From Pseudomonas sp. (GTDB lineage: Bacteria > Pseudomonadota > Gammaproteobacteria > Pseudomonadales > Pseudomonadaceae), in NCBI RefSeq assembly GCF_002796985.1, contig NZ_PEKX01000007.1:858284-922283 (forward strand): a DNA stretch of 64,000 nucleotides. Reading direction: 5' to 3'. The position numbers and the translations under genes were made by a program. This document shows, piece by piece, positions 33,534 through 41,837 of the stretch. Each line of letters begins with the position of its first letter. The stretch's first letter is position 1. The notes below the pieces were generated by a model. The model had not been told where the DNA came from and searched no databases. It was given only the letters and a program-made list of their open reading frames with translations.

Positions 33534-34460
33534 TCAGGCCGGGCTTTCCGGGGCGGCGAAATGGGCGTCGAGGGGCACGTTGGCAAAGGTGGTCAGCAGC
33601 TCCACGAGGATCTGAGTGGCCGGGCCCAGGGGCTTTTCCTTGTTCGGGTAAAGATAGAAGCGGCTCTCGCGCACGCCGCCCTGTTTCATCAGCAGCGGCT
33701 TGAGCTGGCCGTCGCGCAACTCGCGCTCGATCATGTGTCGTGGCAACCAGGCGAAGCCCAGGCCGTTGCTGACGAAGGTGGCGGCGGTGGCCAGGCTGCC
33801 CACCGTCCAGCGCTGCTCGGCGCCGAGCCAGCCGACGTCGCGTGGCTGCAGGCGACCGGAGTCACGGATCACCACCTGCATCTGGGTTTCCAGGTCCTGG
33901 TGGGTGACCTCACGCTGCAGACGATGCAATGGGTGATCGGGATGAGCAACGGCGACGAAGTCGACGATGGAAAGGTCGGCGCCCAGGTGGCCAGGGATGT
34001 TCAGGCCGCTGATGGCGAGGTCGGCGTGGCCCTGCACCAGGGCTTCCTCGACGCCGGAGAGCACTTCTTCGCGCAGCAGTACGCGGCAACCGCGGCTCTG
34101 CGGCATGAAGGCCGACAGCGAACGGACCAGGCGTACGGTGGGGTAGGCGGCGTCGACGACCAGGCGGACTTCCGGCTCCCAGCCCTGTTCCATGTGGTGG
34201 GCCAGCTCTTCCAGCTGGCCGGCGGATTTCACCAGTTGCCGCGAACGGCGCAGCAGCACTTCGCCGGCTTCGGTGAGTACGGCCTTGCGCCCATCGATAC
34301 GTAGCAGCGGCACGCCGAGTTGCTCCTGCATGCGTGCCACGGTGTAGCTGATCGACGACTGCGAACGGTGCAGGGCTTCCGCCGCCTGGGCGAATCCACC
34401 GTGATCGACCACGGCCTGCAGGGTTCTCCACTGGTCCAGGGTAACGCGGGGCGCTTTCAT
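33534..34460 (-). CDS. LysR-family transcriptional regulator
   Basis: 308 residues from the ATG at 34460 (AGAGGAAGCGAGG upstream). The helix-turn-helix is LDQWRTLQAVVDHGGFAQAA, then EALHRSQSSISYTVARMQEQ near residues 7-50. The effector domain includes VRLVVDAAYPTVRLVRSL and GLGFAWLPRHMIE. It is divergent from the small secreted protein gene at 34516 with only 55 bp between starts, so it likely controls that gene and possibly the azoreductase. In PAO1 a similar LysR gene stands next to azoR3 (from memory). Confidence 0.92.
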   Translation of the reverse strand: MKAPRVTLDQWRTLQAVVDHGGFAQAAEALHRSQSSISYTVARMQEQLGVPLLRIDGRKAVLTEAGEVLLRRSRQLVKSAGQLEELAHHMEQGWEPEVRLVVDAAYPTVRLVRSLSAFMPQSRGCRVLLREEVLSGVEEALVQGHADLAISGLNIPGHLGADLSIVDFVAVAHPDHPLHRLQREVTHQDLETQMQVVIRDSGRLQPRDVGWLGAEQRWTVGSLATAATFVSNGLGFAWLPRHMIERELRDGQLKPLLMKQGGVRESRFYLYPNKEKPLGPATQILVELLTTFANVPLDAHFAAPESPA

Positions 34461-34515
34461 CCTCGCTTCCTCTTGTCTAATCTGGCGGTCCGCAGAAGAC
34501 CCACAAGAGACCGCC

Positions 34516-34830
34516 ATGAAAAAATTCTGTTGCGCCGTTCTGGCACTGTTGCCGCTGACCGCCCTGGCTTATCCCATCGAAGTGCAGAAGAGCCTCAATG
34601 GCACCGAGGTGGATGTCGAGACCCAGGACATCGGCGACCAGATGGGCGCAATCATCCTGCGCAATGGCGGCCAGCAGGATGTGACCTGTACCGCGGTCTT
34701 CGTCAACGGCCCCGAGACGCCTCATGTGCGCAAGGCCACTATGGCGCCGGGCAAGGAAGCCAACCTGACTTCCAGCTTCAGCCGCGCGGTGATCAAGCTG
34801 CGCATCAAGCTGACCTGTAATCCGTCCTGA
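34516..34830 (+). CDS. Small secreted protein of unknown function
   Basis: 104 residues. A signal peptide (KKFCCAVLALLPLTALA) with likely cleavage after ALA gives a mature protein of about 85 residues beginning YPIEVQKSLNGTEVDV. Two Cys (in DVTCTAVFVNGPE and KLTCNPS) probably form a disulfide, and the predicted beta pattern (GAIILRNGGQQ, TSSFSRAVIKLRIKL) suggests a small beta-sandwich. Homologues in Pseudomonas have sometimes been labelled 3-phosphoglycerate kinase, which cannot be right. Divergent from the LysR gene. Confidence 0.75.
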   Translation: MKKFCCAVLALLPLTALAYPIEVQKSLNGTEVDVETQDIGDQMGAIILRNGGQQDVTCTAVFVNGPETPHVRKATMAPGKEANLTSSFSRAVIKLRIKLTCNPS

Positions 34831-34936
34831 GTACGCTTGCCGGACAAGACTAGAAGCAGCATAGCAAGAAATCAATTTATTCGATAATTAGAAGCGATTT
34901 TTTACGCTTTTTTATCGATTTATTAATCTTTAGGAT

Positions 34937-34972
34937 GGCCTCCATCGACATATTCAACGACCGATGGAGGTC
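34937..34972 (+). promoter_or_regulatory. Leader hairpin pairing with the azoR ribosome binding site
   Basis: CCTCCATCG (34939-34947) and CGATGGAGG (34962-34970) pair perfectly over nine bases around a 14-base loop; one G-T and one G-C pair extend it. The right arm contains the GGAGG that serves azoR eight bases before its ATG, so the folded RNA would hide it. Confidence 0.6.
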
Positions 34973-34978
34973 CAGTCC

Positions 34979-35578
34979 ATGTCCCGCGTCCTGGTTATCG
35001 AAAGCAGTGCCCGTCAGGAAGGTTCCGTTTCCCGCCAACTGACCCGCGATTTCATCGCCCAGTGGCAGGCCGCTCACCCGGCGGACGAAGTTCAGGTCCG
35101 TGACCTGGCCCTCGAGCAGGTGCCGCACCTGGACGCCAACCTGCTGGGCGGCTGGATGAAGCCGGCGCAGGAGCACAGCGCAATCGAACGCGCGGCGCTG
35201 GAACGCTCCAACCTGCTGACTGCCGAGCTGCAGGCCGCCGACGTGCTGGTTCTGGCGGCGCCGATGTACAACTTCGCCATCCCCAGCACCCTGAAGTCCT
35301 GGCTGGATCACGTGCTGCGCGCCGGCGTCACCTTCAAATACACAGAGACCGGCCCGCAAGGCCTGCTCACCGGCAAGCGCGCCTTCGTCCTGACCAGCCG
35401 CGGTGGCGTCTACGCCGGTGGCGCGCTGGATCACCAGGAACCCTACCTGCGCCAGGCGCTGGGCTTCGTCGGCATTCATGACGTGACCTTCATCCACGCC
35501 GAAGGCCTGAACATGGGCGGTGAGTTCGCCGAGAAGGGCCTGGCCAAGGCCAAGGCACAGCTCGCCGCCATCGCCTGA
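34979..35578 (+). CDS. azoR: FMN-dependent NADH-azoreductase
   Basis: 199 residues from the ATG at 34979, with GGAGG eight bases before. Flavodoxin-like fold: VLVIESSARQEGSVSRQL (phosphate-binding loop), ADVLVLAAPMYNFAIPSTLK (FMN contact PMYNF) and FVLTSRGGVYAGGALDHQEP. It reduces azo dyes and quinones with NADH as a homodimer. The neighbourhood matches azoR3 of PAO1 from memory, but the number is not certain. The leader upstream is AT-rich and carries a hairpin over the ribosome site. A terminator follows at 35622. Confidence 0.94.
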   Translation: MSRVLVIESSARQEGSVSRQLTRDFIAQWQAAHPADEVQVRDLALEQVPHLDANLLGGWMKPAQEHSAIERAALERSNLLTAELQAADVLVLAAPMYNFAIPSTLKSWLDHVLRAGVTFKYTETGPQGLLTGKRAFVLTSRGGVYAGGALDHQEPYLRQALGFVGIHDVTFIHAEGLNMGGEFAEKGLAKAKAQLAAIA

Positions 35579-35621
35579 TTCGCTTTCTCCCTTGCGCGCC
35601 CTCCGCTCCTGGGCGCGACCG

Positions 35622-35656
35622 TGGCCGATCTCCTCCCCCGAGATCGGCCATTTTTT
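35622..35656 (+). terminator. Intrinsic terminator after azoR
   Basis: Eleven-pair stem TGGCCGATCTC with GAGATCGGCCA around CTCCCCC, followed by six T. It separates azoR from ihfB, so ihfB needs its own promoter. Confidence 0.93.
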
Positions 35657-35776
35657 ATTCGGCAAGCGCTTGACCGGCGGGAAAACACATCCTTCGGGTT
35701 CGGGCTGTTCAAAGCATGACCAGCGTGCTAAAAGAACCTAGAGCTGATCTAGCCGCTTGAAAAAGAAGGGAAAACC

Positions 35777-36061
35777 ATGACCAAGTCGGAGTTGATCGAG
35801 AGAATCGTCACCCATCAGGGGCAGCTTTCCGCAAAGGATGTGGAGCTGGCGATCAAGACCATGCTTGAGCAAATGTCCCAGGCTCTGGCCACTGGGGATC
35901 GCATCGAAATCCGGGGGTTCGGTAGCTTCTCGTTGCATTACCGCGCACCGCGTACCGGCCGTAATCCGAAAACCGGCGAATCCGTGCGTTTGGACGGCAA
36001 GTTCGTCCCGCACTTCAAGCCCGGCAAGGAGTTGCGCGATCGCGTCAACGAACCCGAGTGA
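35777..36061 (+). CDS. ihfB: Integration host factor beta subunit
   Basis: 94 residues, exact family size. DNABII fold: TKSELIERIVTHQGQLSAKD, then GDRIEIRGFGSFSLHYRAPR, which is the beta-arm leading to RTGRNPKTGE, where the Pro intercalates DNA. The AAGAAGG ribosome site is well placed. In most gamma-proteobacteria ihfB directly follows rpsA; here the upstream neighbour is azoR and its terminator, so the rpsA link is lost. The following lapA and lapB genes keep their usual order. Confidence 0.97.
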   Translation: MTKSELIERIVTHQGQLSAKDVELAIKTMLEQMSQALATGDRIEIRGFGSFSLHYRAPRTGRNPKTGESVRLDGKFVPHFKPGKELRDRVNEPE

Positions 36062-36094
36062 CCCCGGGGTACCCGTCTTCAAGAAGGAGTGTCC

Positions 36095-36400
36095 ATGCTT
36101 CGGGCAAAACGTTTTCTGCTGATTCTGGCGCTGGTCGTCCTGGCCGCTGTCGTTGTGGTTTTCGTCCTGGAAAACCTGCAGCCTGCGCAGCTGACCTTCC
36201 TCGGCTGGCAGTCGCCGCAGTGGCCGCTGGTGGTCTTCATCTCCCTTGCCTTCGTCGTCGGCGGCGCAATCGGCCTGTTGCTGAGCATCCCCTTTCGCGC
36301 GAAGGCGCACGTCCGCATGACCGGGCTGCGCTCCGAAGTCACCCGTTTCCGCAAGGAGAATGACGCGCTGCGTGAAAAGTCGCTGACGGATCATGCCTAG
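36095..36400 (+). CDS. lapA: LapA-domain membrane protein (YciS family)
   Basis: 101 residues from the ATG at 36095 (AAGGAG five bases upstream; a GTG two codons earlier is less likely). Two membrane spans (FLLILALVVLAAVVVVFVL and LVVFISLAFVVGGAIGLLL) are followed by a basic coiled tail (TGLRSEVTRFRKENDALRE). LapA accompanies LapB, which governs lipopolysaccharide synthesis at the inner membrane. The stop overlaps the lapB start by eight bases, showing coupling. Confidence 0.9.
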   Translation: MLRAKRFLLILALVVLAAVVVVFVLENLQPAQLTFLGWQSPQWPLVVFISLAFVVGGAIGLLLSIPFRAKAHVRMTGLRSEVTRFRKENDALREKSLTDHA

Positions 36401-37544
36401 CGTCATCGCCACGCTGTTCTTCTTCTGCGCCCTGGCCATCGGCTGGTGGTTGGGGCGTCGTTCTCTTTCCAGGCCTGAAGCGGCTCCGGAAGAGACTCTT
36501 CGGGCCCGCGTCCACAACATGCACAACCTGCTGGAGCGGCATTCCGACGACGCGCTGGAGAGCCTTTCCCAAGGGTTGGTCGTCAGCCCGGAAACCCTCG
36601 AAAGCCACCTGCATGTCGGTAATCTGTTTCGCCGCCGGGGCGATATCGAGAAAGCCATCCATATTCACCAGGACCTGCTCGGCCGCGCCGGTGAGGATGG
36701 TTCGCTGGTCGCGCAGGTACGTCTGGAGCTGGCGCGTGACTATATTGCCGGCGGCCTGCTGGGTAGCGCCGAAGAGCTGCTGGACGAGCTGACGCAGCAG
36801 GGTGAGGAGCCTATCTCCCACGAAGCGCTGGATGAGCAGCGGCTGATCTGCGAACGCGAGAAAAACTGGTCGCGCGCCATCGAACTGGCCGCCCGGCTGG
36901 TCCCGAGCCGCCCGGAACTCAGTGCCGCCTTGGCCAACTATTACTGCGAGTTGGCCCAGGAGAAGGGCCGGACCGGGGATCGCAGCGCCATGCAGGAACT
37001 GCTGCGCGAGGCCCGCCGCGTGGACAAGCGTTGCGTGCGCGCCATGCTGATGCGCCTGGACTGCGAGCTCTGGCGCAAGGACCAGGCAGCGGCGATTGCC
37101 ACCATCGGCGAGCTGGCACGCGATGCCAAGGCTTTCCTGGGTGAGGTCGTGCCGTTGTTGCGCCGCCATGACGGGCTGGATCTGCCCGAACTGCACGACT
37201 GTCTGCGTGAGTTGGCCGAGGGGGAAGAGGTGCCGCCGGCCATTCTCGCGCTACTGGCGGAGTGTGGGCAGTCGGCAAGCTCGTCGACCTGGCGCGAAAG
37301 CTTGCTGGAGCGGGTGGAGCGTCATCCTTCGTGGCAGGGCGTTGGCGAGTACTTGGAAGTTGCCGGCAAGGATGCTGAAAAAGACTCGCCGACTGAGAAA
37401 ATCGCTCCGATAATCATCGGTTTGTATAAGACAATGCCGCGCTATCGATGCGGCAAGTGTGGTTTTGCCGGTCGCGAACTGCATTGGCAATGTCCCAGTT
37501 GTCATGCTTGGAACGCGTTGCGCCCGGTCATTTCGCCGCTCTGA
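36393..37544 (+). CDS. lapB: Lipopolysaccharide assembly protein LapB (YciM)
   Basis: 383 residues. An N-terminal membrane anchor (VIATLFFFCALAIGWWLG) is followed by TPR repeats (LESHLHVGNLFRRRGDIEKA, VRLELARDYIAGGLLGSAEE). A C-terminal rubredoxin-like zinc site has YRCGKCGFAGRELHWQCPSC with four Cys. LapB directs degradation of LpxC through FtsH and so balances LPS supply. Length agrees with E. coli LapB (389). It stands just before the O-antigen genes. Confidence 0.94.
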   Translation: MPSVIATLFFFCALAIGWWLGRRSLSRPEAAPEETLRARVHNMHNLLERHSDDALESLSQGLVVSPETLESHLHVGNLFRRRGDIEKAIHIHQDLLGRAGEDGSLVAQVRLELARDYIAGGLLGSAEELLDELTQQGEEPISHEALDEQRLICEREKNWSRAIELAARLVPSRPELSAALANYYCELAQEKGRTGDRSAMQELLREARRVDKRCVRAMLMRLDCELWRKDQAAAIATIGELARDAKAFLGEVVPLLRRHDGLDLPELHDCLRELAEGEEVPPAILALLAECGQSASSSTWRESLLERVERHPSWQGVGEYLEVAGKDAEKDSPTEKIAPIIIGLYKTMPRYRCGKCGFAGRELHWQCPSCHAWNALRPVISPL

Positions 37545-37600
37545 CGCGCTCGCTCAAAACATGGAAGACGCCGCTGGCGTCAGGTTCTGCAGGTATCTGA

Positions 37601-38563
37601 TTGAAGGTTCTACTGACGGGCGCGAGCGGGTTTGTCGGCCGAGGCGTGCTGGCGCGCTTGTGCCAGGAAAACGATGTACAGGTTCGCGTCGCCCAGCGCG
37701 GCGTTGCAACCTCCTGGCCGGACGGTGTCGAGGTGGCTCGCATCGACGGGCTGAGCGTGGCTCAATCCTGGGCGTCGGCGCTGCAGGGGGTCGATGTGGT
37801 GATTCATTGCGCTGCGCGCGTCCATGTCATGGACGAGCAGGCGGCCGATCCCCTTGCCGAGTTTCGCGCAGTCAACGTCGAGGCGACCCGCCACCTGGCG
37901 CAGGAAGCGGCGGCGGCGGGAGTGAAGCGCTTCGTCTTCGTCAGTTCGATCAAGGTCAATGGCGAGGCAACCGCGCCGGGCCATCCGTTTACCGCCGACG
38001 CTGAGCCGCAACCGCAGGATCCCTACGGGCAGTCCAAGCTCGAAGCTGAGCAGGCGTTGTTCGACGTTGCCCGGCAGACGAGTCTGGAAGTGGCAGTGGT
38101 GCGCCCGCCGCTGGTTTATGGTCCGGGTGTGAAAGCCAACTTTGCCAGTCTGATGCGCGCCTTGCAGCGGCAATTGCCGTTGCCCTTCGGCGCCATCGAC
38201 AATCGCCGCAGCCTGGTGGCGCGGGACAACCTGGTCGATCTGTTGCTGCTCTGCTCTCGCCATCCTGCGGCGGCCGGGCAGGTTTTCCTGGTCAGTGACG
38301 GTGAGGATATGTCGACCGCACAGCTTTGCCGTGGCCTGAGCAAGGCTCTGGGGGTTCGGCCGCGCTTGCTGCCGATACCGGCTGCGCTGCTGCGTCTGCT
38401 CGGGCTGCTGACGGGGCGGGGGCAGCAGGTGCAGCGTCTGCTGGGGTCGTTGCAGGTGGACATTTCCGCCACGCGCAGTCGATTGGCCTGGACTCCTCCC
38501 GTCAGTGTCGAGCAGGCGCTGCGGGAAACGGCGCGGGGATGCGGTCAGGAGCCGGGACGATGA
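37601..38563 (+). CDS. NAD-dependent sugar epimerase/dehydratase (WbpV-like)
   Basis: 320 residues with a TTG start. Extended SDR fold: VLLTGASGFVGRGVLARL (GXXGXXG near residue 8), then FVFVSSIKVNGEATAPGH, and the catalytic YGQSKLEAEQ (YXXXK near 147). The protein resembles UDP-sugar 4-epimerases such as WbpV of P. aeruginosa O6, which supplies a nucleotide sugar to the O-unit. Its last codon overlaps the ATG of the glycosyltransferase gene, and WbpV-WbpL-WbpM is the order at the end of O-antigen clusters. Confidence 0.82.
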   Translation: MKVLLTGASGFVGRGVLARLCQENDVQVRVAQRGVATSWPDGVEVARIDGLSVAQSWASALQGVDVVIHCAARVHVMDEQAADPLAEFRAVNVEATRHLAQEAAAAGVKRFVFVSSIKVNGEATAPGHPFTADAEPQPQDPYGQSKLEAEQALFDVARQTSLEVAVVRPPLVYGPGVKANFASLMRALQRQLPLPFGAIDNRRSLVARDNLVDLLLLCSRHPAAAGQVFLVSDGEDMSTAQLCRGLSKALGVRPRLLPIPAALLRLLGLLTGRGQQVQRLLGSLQVDISATRSRLAWTPPVSVEQALRETARGCGQEPGR

Positions 38564-39585
38564 GCATGGGGATTCTGCTGGTGGCCGTGTTTGTCGCATC
38601 CTGGGCGATGACAGCCGGGGTACGTCGTTATGCACTGGCGCGCAGCATCATGGACATTCCCAATGCCCGCAGCTCGCACCAGGTTCCCACACCGCGTGGC
38701 GGTGGCGTGGCCATTGTGCTGGGCTTTCTCGGTTGCCTGCCGTTGGCTGGCGTCCTGGGGGCGGTGGATGGGCGCAGCCTGTTGGCATTGTTGCCGGCTG
38801 GTGCCCTGGTGGCGGTCATTGGTTTCCTTGACGATCACCAACATATCCCCGCGCGTTGGCGGCTGCTGGGACATTTTGTCGCCGCGCTCTGGCTGCTTTG
38901 CTGGCTGGGAGGCGTACCCGCGCTGCCAGTACCCTGGGGGACGCTGGATCTGGGCCTGATGGGCGACTTCCTGGGGCTGGTGTTCCTGGTCTGGCTGCTC
39001 AATCTGTATAACTTCATGGATGGTATCGACGGGATCGCCGGCCTGGAGGCCATCAGCGTCTGCCTGGGCGGCGCCCTTTGCAGCTGGCTCGTCGGGGCGC
39101 CACAGTTGGTCTGGCTGCCCTTGATCCTGGGCATGGCTGTAGCAGGGTTTCTGGTGTGGAATTTCCCCCCGGCACGGATCTTCATGGGGGATGCGGGTAG
39201 CGGCTTCCTCGGACTGATCCTGGGAGGGCTGGCATTGCAGGCGGGGTCGATGGCTTCGCCACTGGTCTGGAGCTGGTTGATCCTGCTCGGCGTGTTTGTA
39301 GTGGATGCCACCTTCACCTTGATCCGTCGCCTGATGCGTGGCGAGCGTGTCTACGAGGCGCATCGCAGCCATGCCTATCAGCGGGCATCGCGACGCTACG
39401 GTAGCCACCTGCGGGTGTCGCTGACGGTGACGGCCATCAATGTGCTGTGGCTGGTACCGCTGGCTTTGCTGGTGGCGCTAGGGCATGTTTCGGGCTTGCT
39501 GGCATTGATTGTGGCCTATGCTCCTCTGGTGCTTGTCGTAGCTCATCTGGGTGCAGGCCGTCCGGATGAACAGGAAGTGAGCTGA
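38560..39585 (+). CDS. wbpL: WbpL-like undecaprenyl-phosphate sugar-1-phosphate transferase
   Basis: 341 residues from the ATG that overlaps the previous stop (ATGA). About ten membrane helices. The MraY/WecA motifs are readable: RSSHQVPTPRGGGVAIVLG, VIGFLDDHQHIPARWRLLGH, NLYNFMDGIDGIAGLEAI (DGIDG) and RIFMGDAGSGFLGLILGG. It starts O-antigen (and in P. aeruginosa also A-band) synthesis by placing the first sugar phosphate on undecaprenyl phosphate. Followed after about 70 bp by wbpM. Confidence 0.9.
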   Translation: MSMGILLVAVFVASWAMTAGVRRYALARSIMDIPNARSSHQVPTPRGGGVAIVLGFLGCLPLAGVLGAVDGRSLLALLPAGALVAVIGFLDDHQHIPARWRLLGHFVAALWLLCWLGGVPALPVPWGTLDLGLMGDFLGLVFLVWLLNLYNFMDGIDGIAGLEAISVCLGGALCSWLVGAPQLVWLPLILGMAVAGFLVWNFPPARIFMGDAGSGFLGLILGGLALQAGSMASPLVWSWLILLGVFVVDATFTLIRRLMRGERVYEAHRSHAYQRASRRYGSHLRVSLTVTAINVLWLVPLALLVALGHVSGLLALIVAYAPLVLVVAHLGAGRPDEQEVS

Positions 39586-39656
39586 ACTCCGCCGGATTTG
39601 GTGGTCAATGTAGCGGGTGGACTATTTTCTCCGCTCAGGATTAAGGACAAGCGCTG

Positions 39657-41645
39657 ATGCTCCGAGAACGCCTGTTGAGGCTTCCGAGACGACATAAACG
39701 GTTACTGCAGGTCGCCACCGATATTTTCCTGGTGTGGTTCGCCTTGTGGTTGGCGTTCATCGTGCGTCTGGGAACGGACGATCTGGAGTATCCGTTCCGG
39801 GTTCATGGCTGGCTGTTCGTTGTGGCGCCGATGGTGGCGATTCCGTTGTTCATTCGCTTCGGCATGTACCGAGCGGTCATGCGTTACCTTGGCAATGATG
39901 CGCTGATCGCGATCTGGAAGGCCGTTACGGTCTCCGCATTGCTGCTGTCGCTGATCGTCTACTGGAACCGCTCGGTGACCGAGATGGTGCCGCGCTCCCT
40001 GGTGCTCAACTATTGGTGGCTGAGCCTGCTGTTGATCGGTGGCCTGCGTTTGGCGATGCGCCAGTATTTCATGGGGGATTGGTACAGCACGGTTCAGGCC
40101 GTTCCTTTCCTGAAGCAGCAGGACGGCTTGCCCAAGGTCGCCGTCTATGGGGCCGGCTCTGCCGGCAACCAGTTGGTGGCGGCGTTGCGCCTGGGGCGTG
40201 CAATGCGGCCGGTGGCCTTCATCGATGACGACGACGAGATCGCCAACCGCGTCATTGCCGGGCTGCGCGTCTACAAGCCCAAGCATATCCAGCAGATGAT
40301 CGACGAGACCGGTGTGCAGGAAGTGCTGCTGGCCATCCCGTCCGCGACCCGAGCCCGTCGCCGCGAGATTCTCGGTTTGCTCGAGCCTTACCCGGTCCAT
40401 GTACGAAGCGTTCCCGGGTTCATCGATCTGGCGAACGGTCGGGTGCGTGTGGATGACATCCAGGAAGTGGACATCGCCGACCTGCTGGGCAGGGATGCGG
40501 TGGAGCCGCGCAAGGAGCTGTTCGAACACTGCATCCGCGGCGAAGTGGTGATGGTAACTGGCGCCGGGGGGTCTATTGGCTCTGAACTTTGCCGCCAGAT
40601 ACTCGGGTCCGGGCCGACCGTGCTGGTACTGTTCGAACACAGCGAATACAACCTCTACCGGGTTCACCAGGAGCTGGAAAACCGCATCAAGCGCGAGTCT
40701 CTCGCAGTACAACTGGTGCCGATCCTGGGTTCGGTGCGCAGTGCCGAGCGCCTGCTGGATGTCATGCGTACCTGGAAAGTCGCCACGGTCTATCACGCCG
40801 CGGCTTACAAGCATGTGCCCATCGTCGAGCACAACATCTCTGAAGGTGTGCTGAACAACGTCATGGGCACTCTGCATACCGCTCAGGTGGCGGTGCAGGC
40901 GGGTGTACAACATTTCGTCCTGATCTCTACCGACAAGGCAGTGCGCCCGACCAATGTGATGGGCAGCACCAAGCGCCTCGCGGAGATGATCCTGCAGGCG
41001 TTAAGTCAGGAATCTGCACCGGTGCTGTTTGGCGATAAATCCGGCGTGCACCAGGTCAACAAGACCCGTTTCACCATGGTGCGCTTCGGTAATGTGCTGG
41101 GGTCGTCCGGTTCCGTCATCCCACTGTTCCGCGAGCAGATCAAGCGTGGCGGGCCGGTTACCGTGACCCATCCGGGCATCACCCGCTATTTCATGACTAT
41201 TCCCGAAGCAGCCCAGTTGGTGATCCAGGCGGGCTCCATGGGGCGCGGCGGCGACGTGTTCGTGCTCGACATGGGGCAGCCGGTGAAGATCCTCGAGTTG
41301 GCCGAGCGCATGATCCACCTGTCCGGTCTGAGCGTTCGTTCCGAGCGTGCGCCTCACGGCGATATCTCCATTGAGTTCAGCGGCCTGCGTCCCGGTGAGA
41401 AGCTCTATGAAGAGCTGCTGATCGGCGACAACGTCAGCGTCACCGAGCATCCGATGATCATGAAGGCCAACGAGGAGTTGATGCCCTGGGAAGGCTTCAA
41501 GTTGGTCCTGGCCGATCTGCTCAAGGCGGTGGAGCACGGCAATTACGCTCGGGTGCGGCAACTGTTGCGGGAAACCGTCAGCGGCTATTGCCCTGAGGGC
41601 GAGATTGTCGACCTGATCCACCAGCAGCGGCGGATGGAGCCCTGA
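39657..41645 (+). CDS. wbpM: UDP-GlcNAc 4,6-dehydratase WbpM-type membrane protein
   Basis: 662 residues. Four membrane helices in the first 140 residues, then two Rossmann regions: PKVAVYGAGSAGNQLVAALR (near 155) and VVMVTGAGGSIGSELCRQIL (near 300). Catalytic STDKAVRPTNVMGSTKRLAE has Met in the place of the usual Tyr before Lys, as in WbpM/FlaA1 relatives. It makes the 4-keto-6-deoxy precursor of QuiNAc/FucNAc-type O-antigen sugars. A ribosome site (AAGGA) precedes it. It closes the short O-antigen gene set. Confidence 0.95.
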   Translation: MLRERLLRLPRRHKRLLQVATDIFLVWFALWLAFIVRLGTDDLEYPFRVHGWLFVVAPMVAIPLFIRFGMYRAVMRYLGNDALIAIWKAVTVSALLLSLIVYWNRSVTEMVPRSLVLNYWWLSLLLIGGLRLAMRQYFMGDWYSTVQAVPFLKQQDGLPKVAVYGAGSAGNQLVAALRLGRAMRPVAFIDDDDEIANRVIAGLRVYKPKHIQQMIDETGVQEVLLAIPSATRARRREILGLLEPYPVHVRSVPGFIDLANGRVRVDDIQEVDIADLLGRDAVEPRKELFEHCIRGEVVMVTGAGGSIGSELCRQILGSGPTVLVLFEHSEYNLYRVHQELENRIKRESLAVQLVPILGSVRSAERLLDVMRTWKVATVYHAAAYKHVPIVEHNISEGVLNNVMGTLHTAQVAVQAGVQHFVLISTDKAVRPTNVMGSTKRLAEMILQALSQESAPVLFGDKSGVHQVNKTRFTMVRFGNVLGSSGSVIPLFREQIKRGGPVTVTHPGITRYFMTIPEAAQLVIQAGSMGRGGDVFVLDMGQPVKILELAERMIHLSGLSVRSERAPHGDISIEFSGLRPGEKLYEELLIGDNVSVTEHPMIMKANEELMPWEGFKLVLADLLKAVEHGNYARVRQLLRETVSGYCPEGEIVDLIHQQRRMEP

Positions 41646-41713
41646 TCCAGGGCTCCTAGCAGACGCTGTGATTGCTGCGTCTGTGAGCGTTGTCAGCCCT
41701 TTCTTGGTGATCT

Positions 41714-41741
41714 GTCGGCGGCAGCGGAAATTGCCGCCGAC
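41714..41741. other. Ten-pair hairpin between wbpM and comEA
   Basis: GTCGGCGGCA and TGCCGCCGAC pair perfectly around eight bases. There is no T-run, so it is a transcript-end stabiliser or a factor-dependent site at best. Confidence 0.5.
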
Positions 41742-41762
41742 TCTCTAAACCGACGTTTTCAA

Positions 41763-41836
41763 GGTCATTCCTGGCGATATGTTTTCCAGGCGGCGCAACC
41801 GCGACCGCCTACCGCTATCTACGTCCAGGAATGACC
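41763..41836 (+). promoter_or_regulatory. Nested leader hairpin covering the comEA ribosome binding site
   Basis: GGTCATTCCTGG (41763-41774) and CCAGGAATGACC (41825-41836) are a perfect 12-base inverted repeat; the right arm includes AGGA, the ribosome site, and ends one base before the ATG. Inside lies a second hairpin, AGGCGG with CCGCCT (41787-41810 region). Confidence 0.65.
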
Positions 41837-41837
41837 C

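Noticed and set aside
34516..34830. Annotation of the small secreted protein as 3-phosphoglycerate kinase
   Set aside because: At 104 residues with a signal peptide it cannot be a kinase of that family, and no nucleotide-binding motif is visible.
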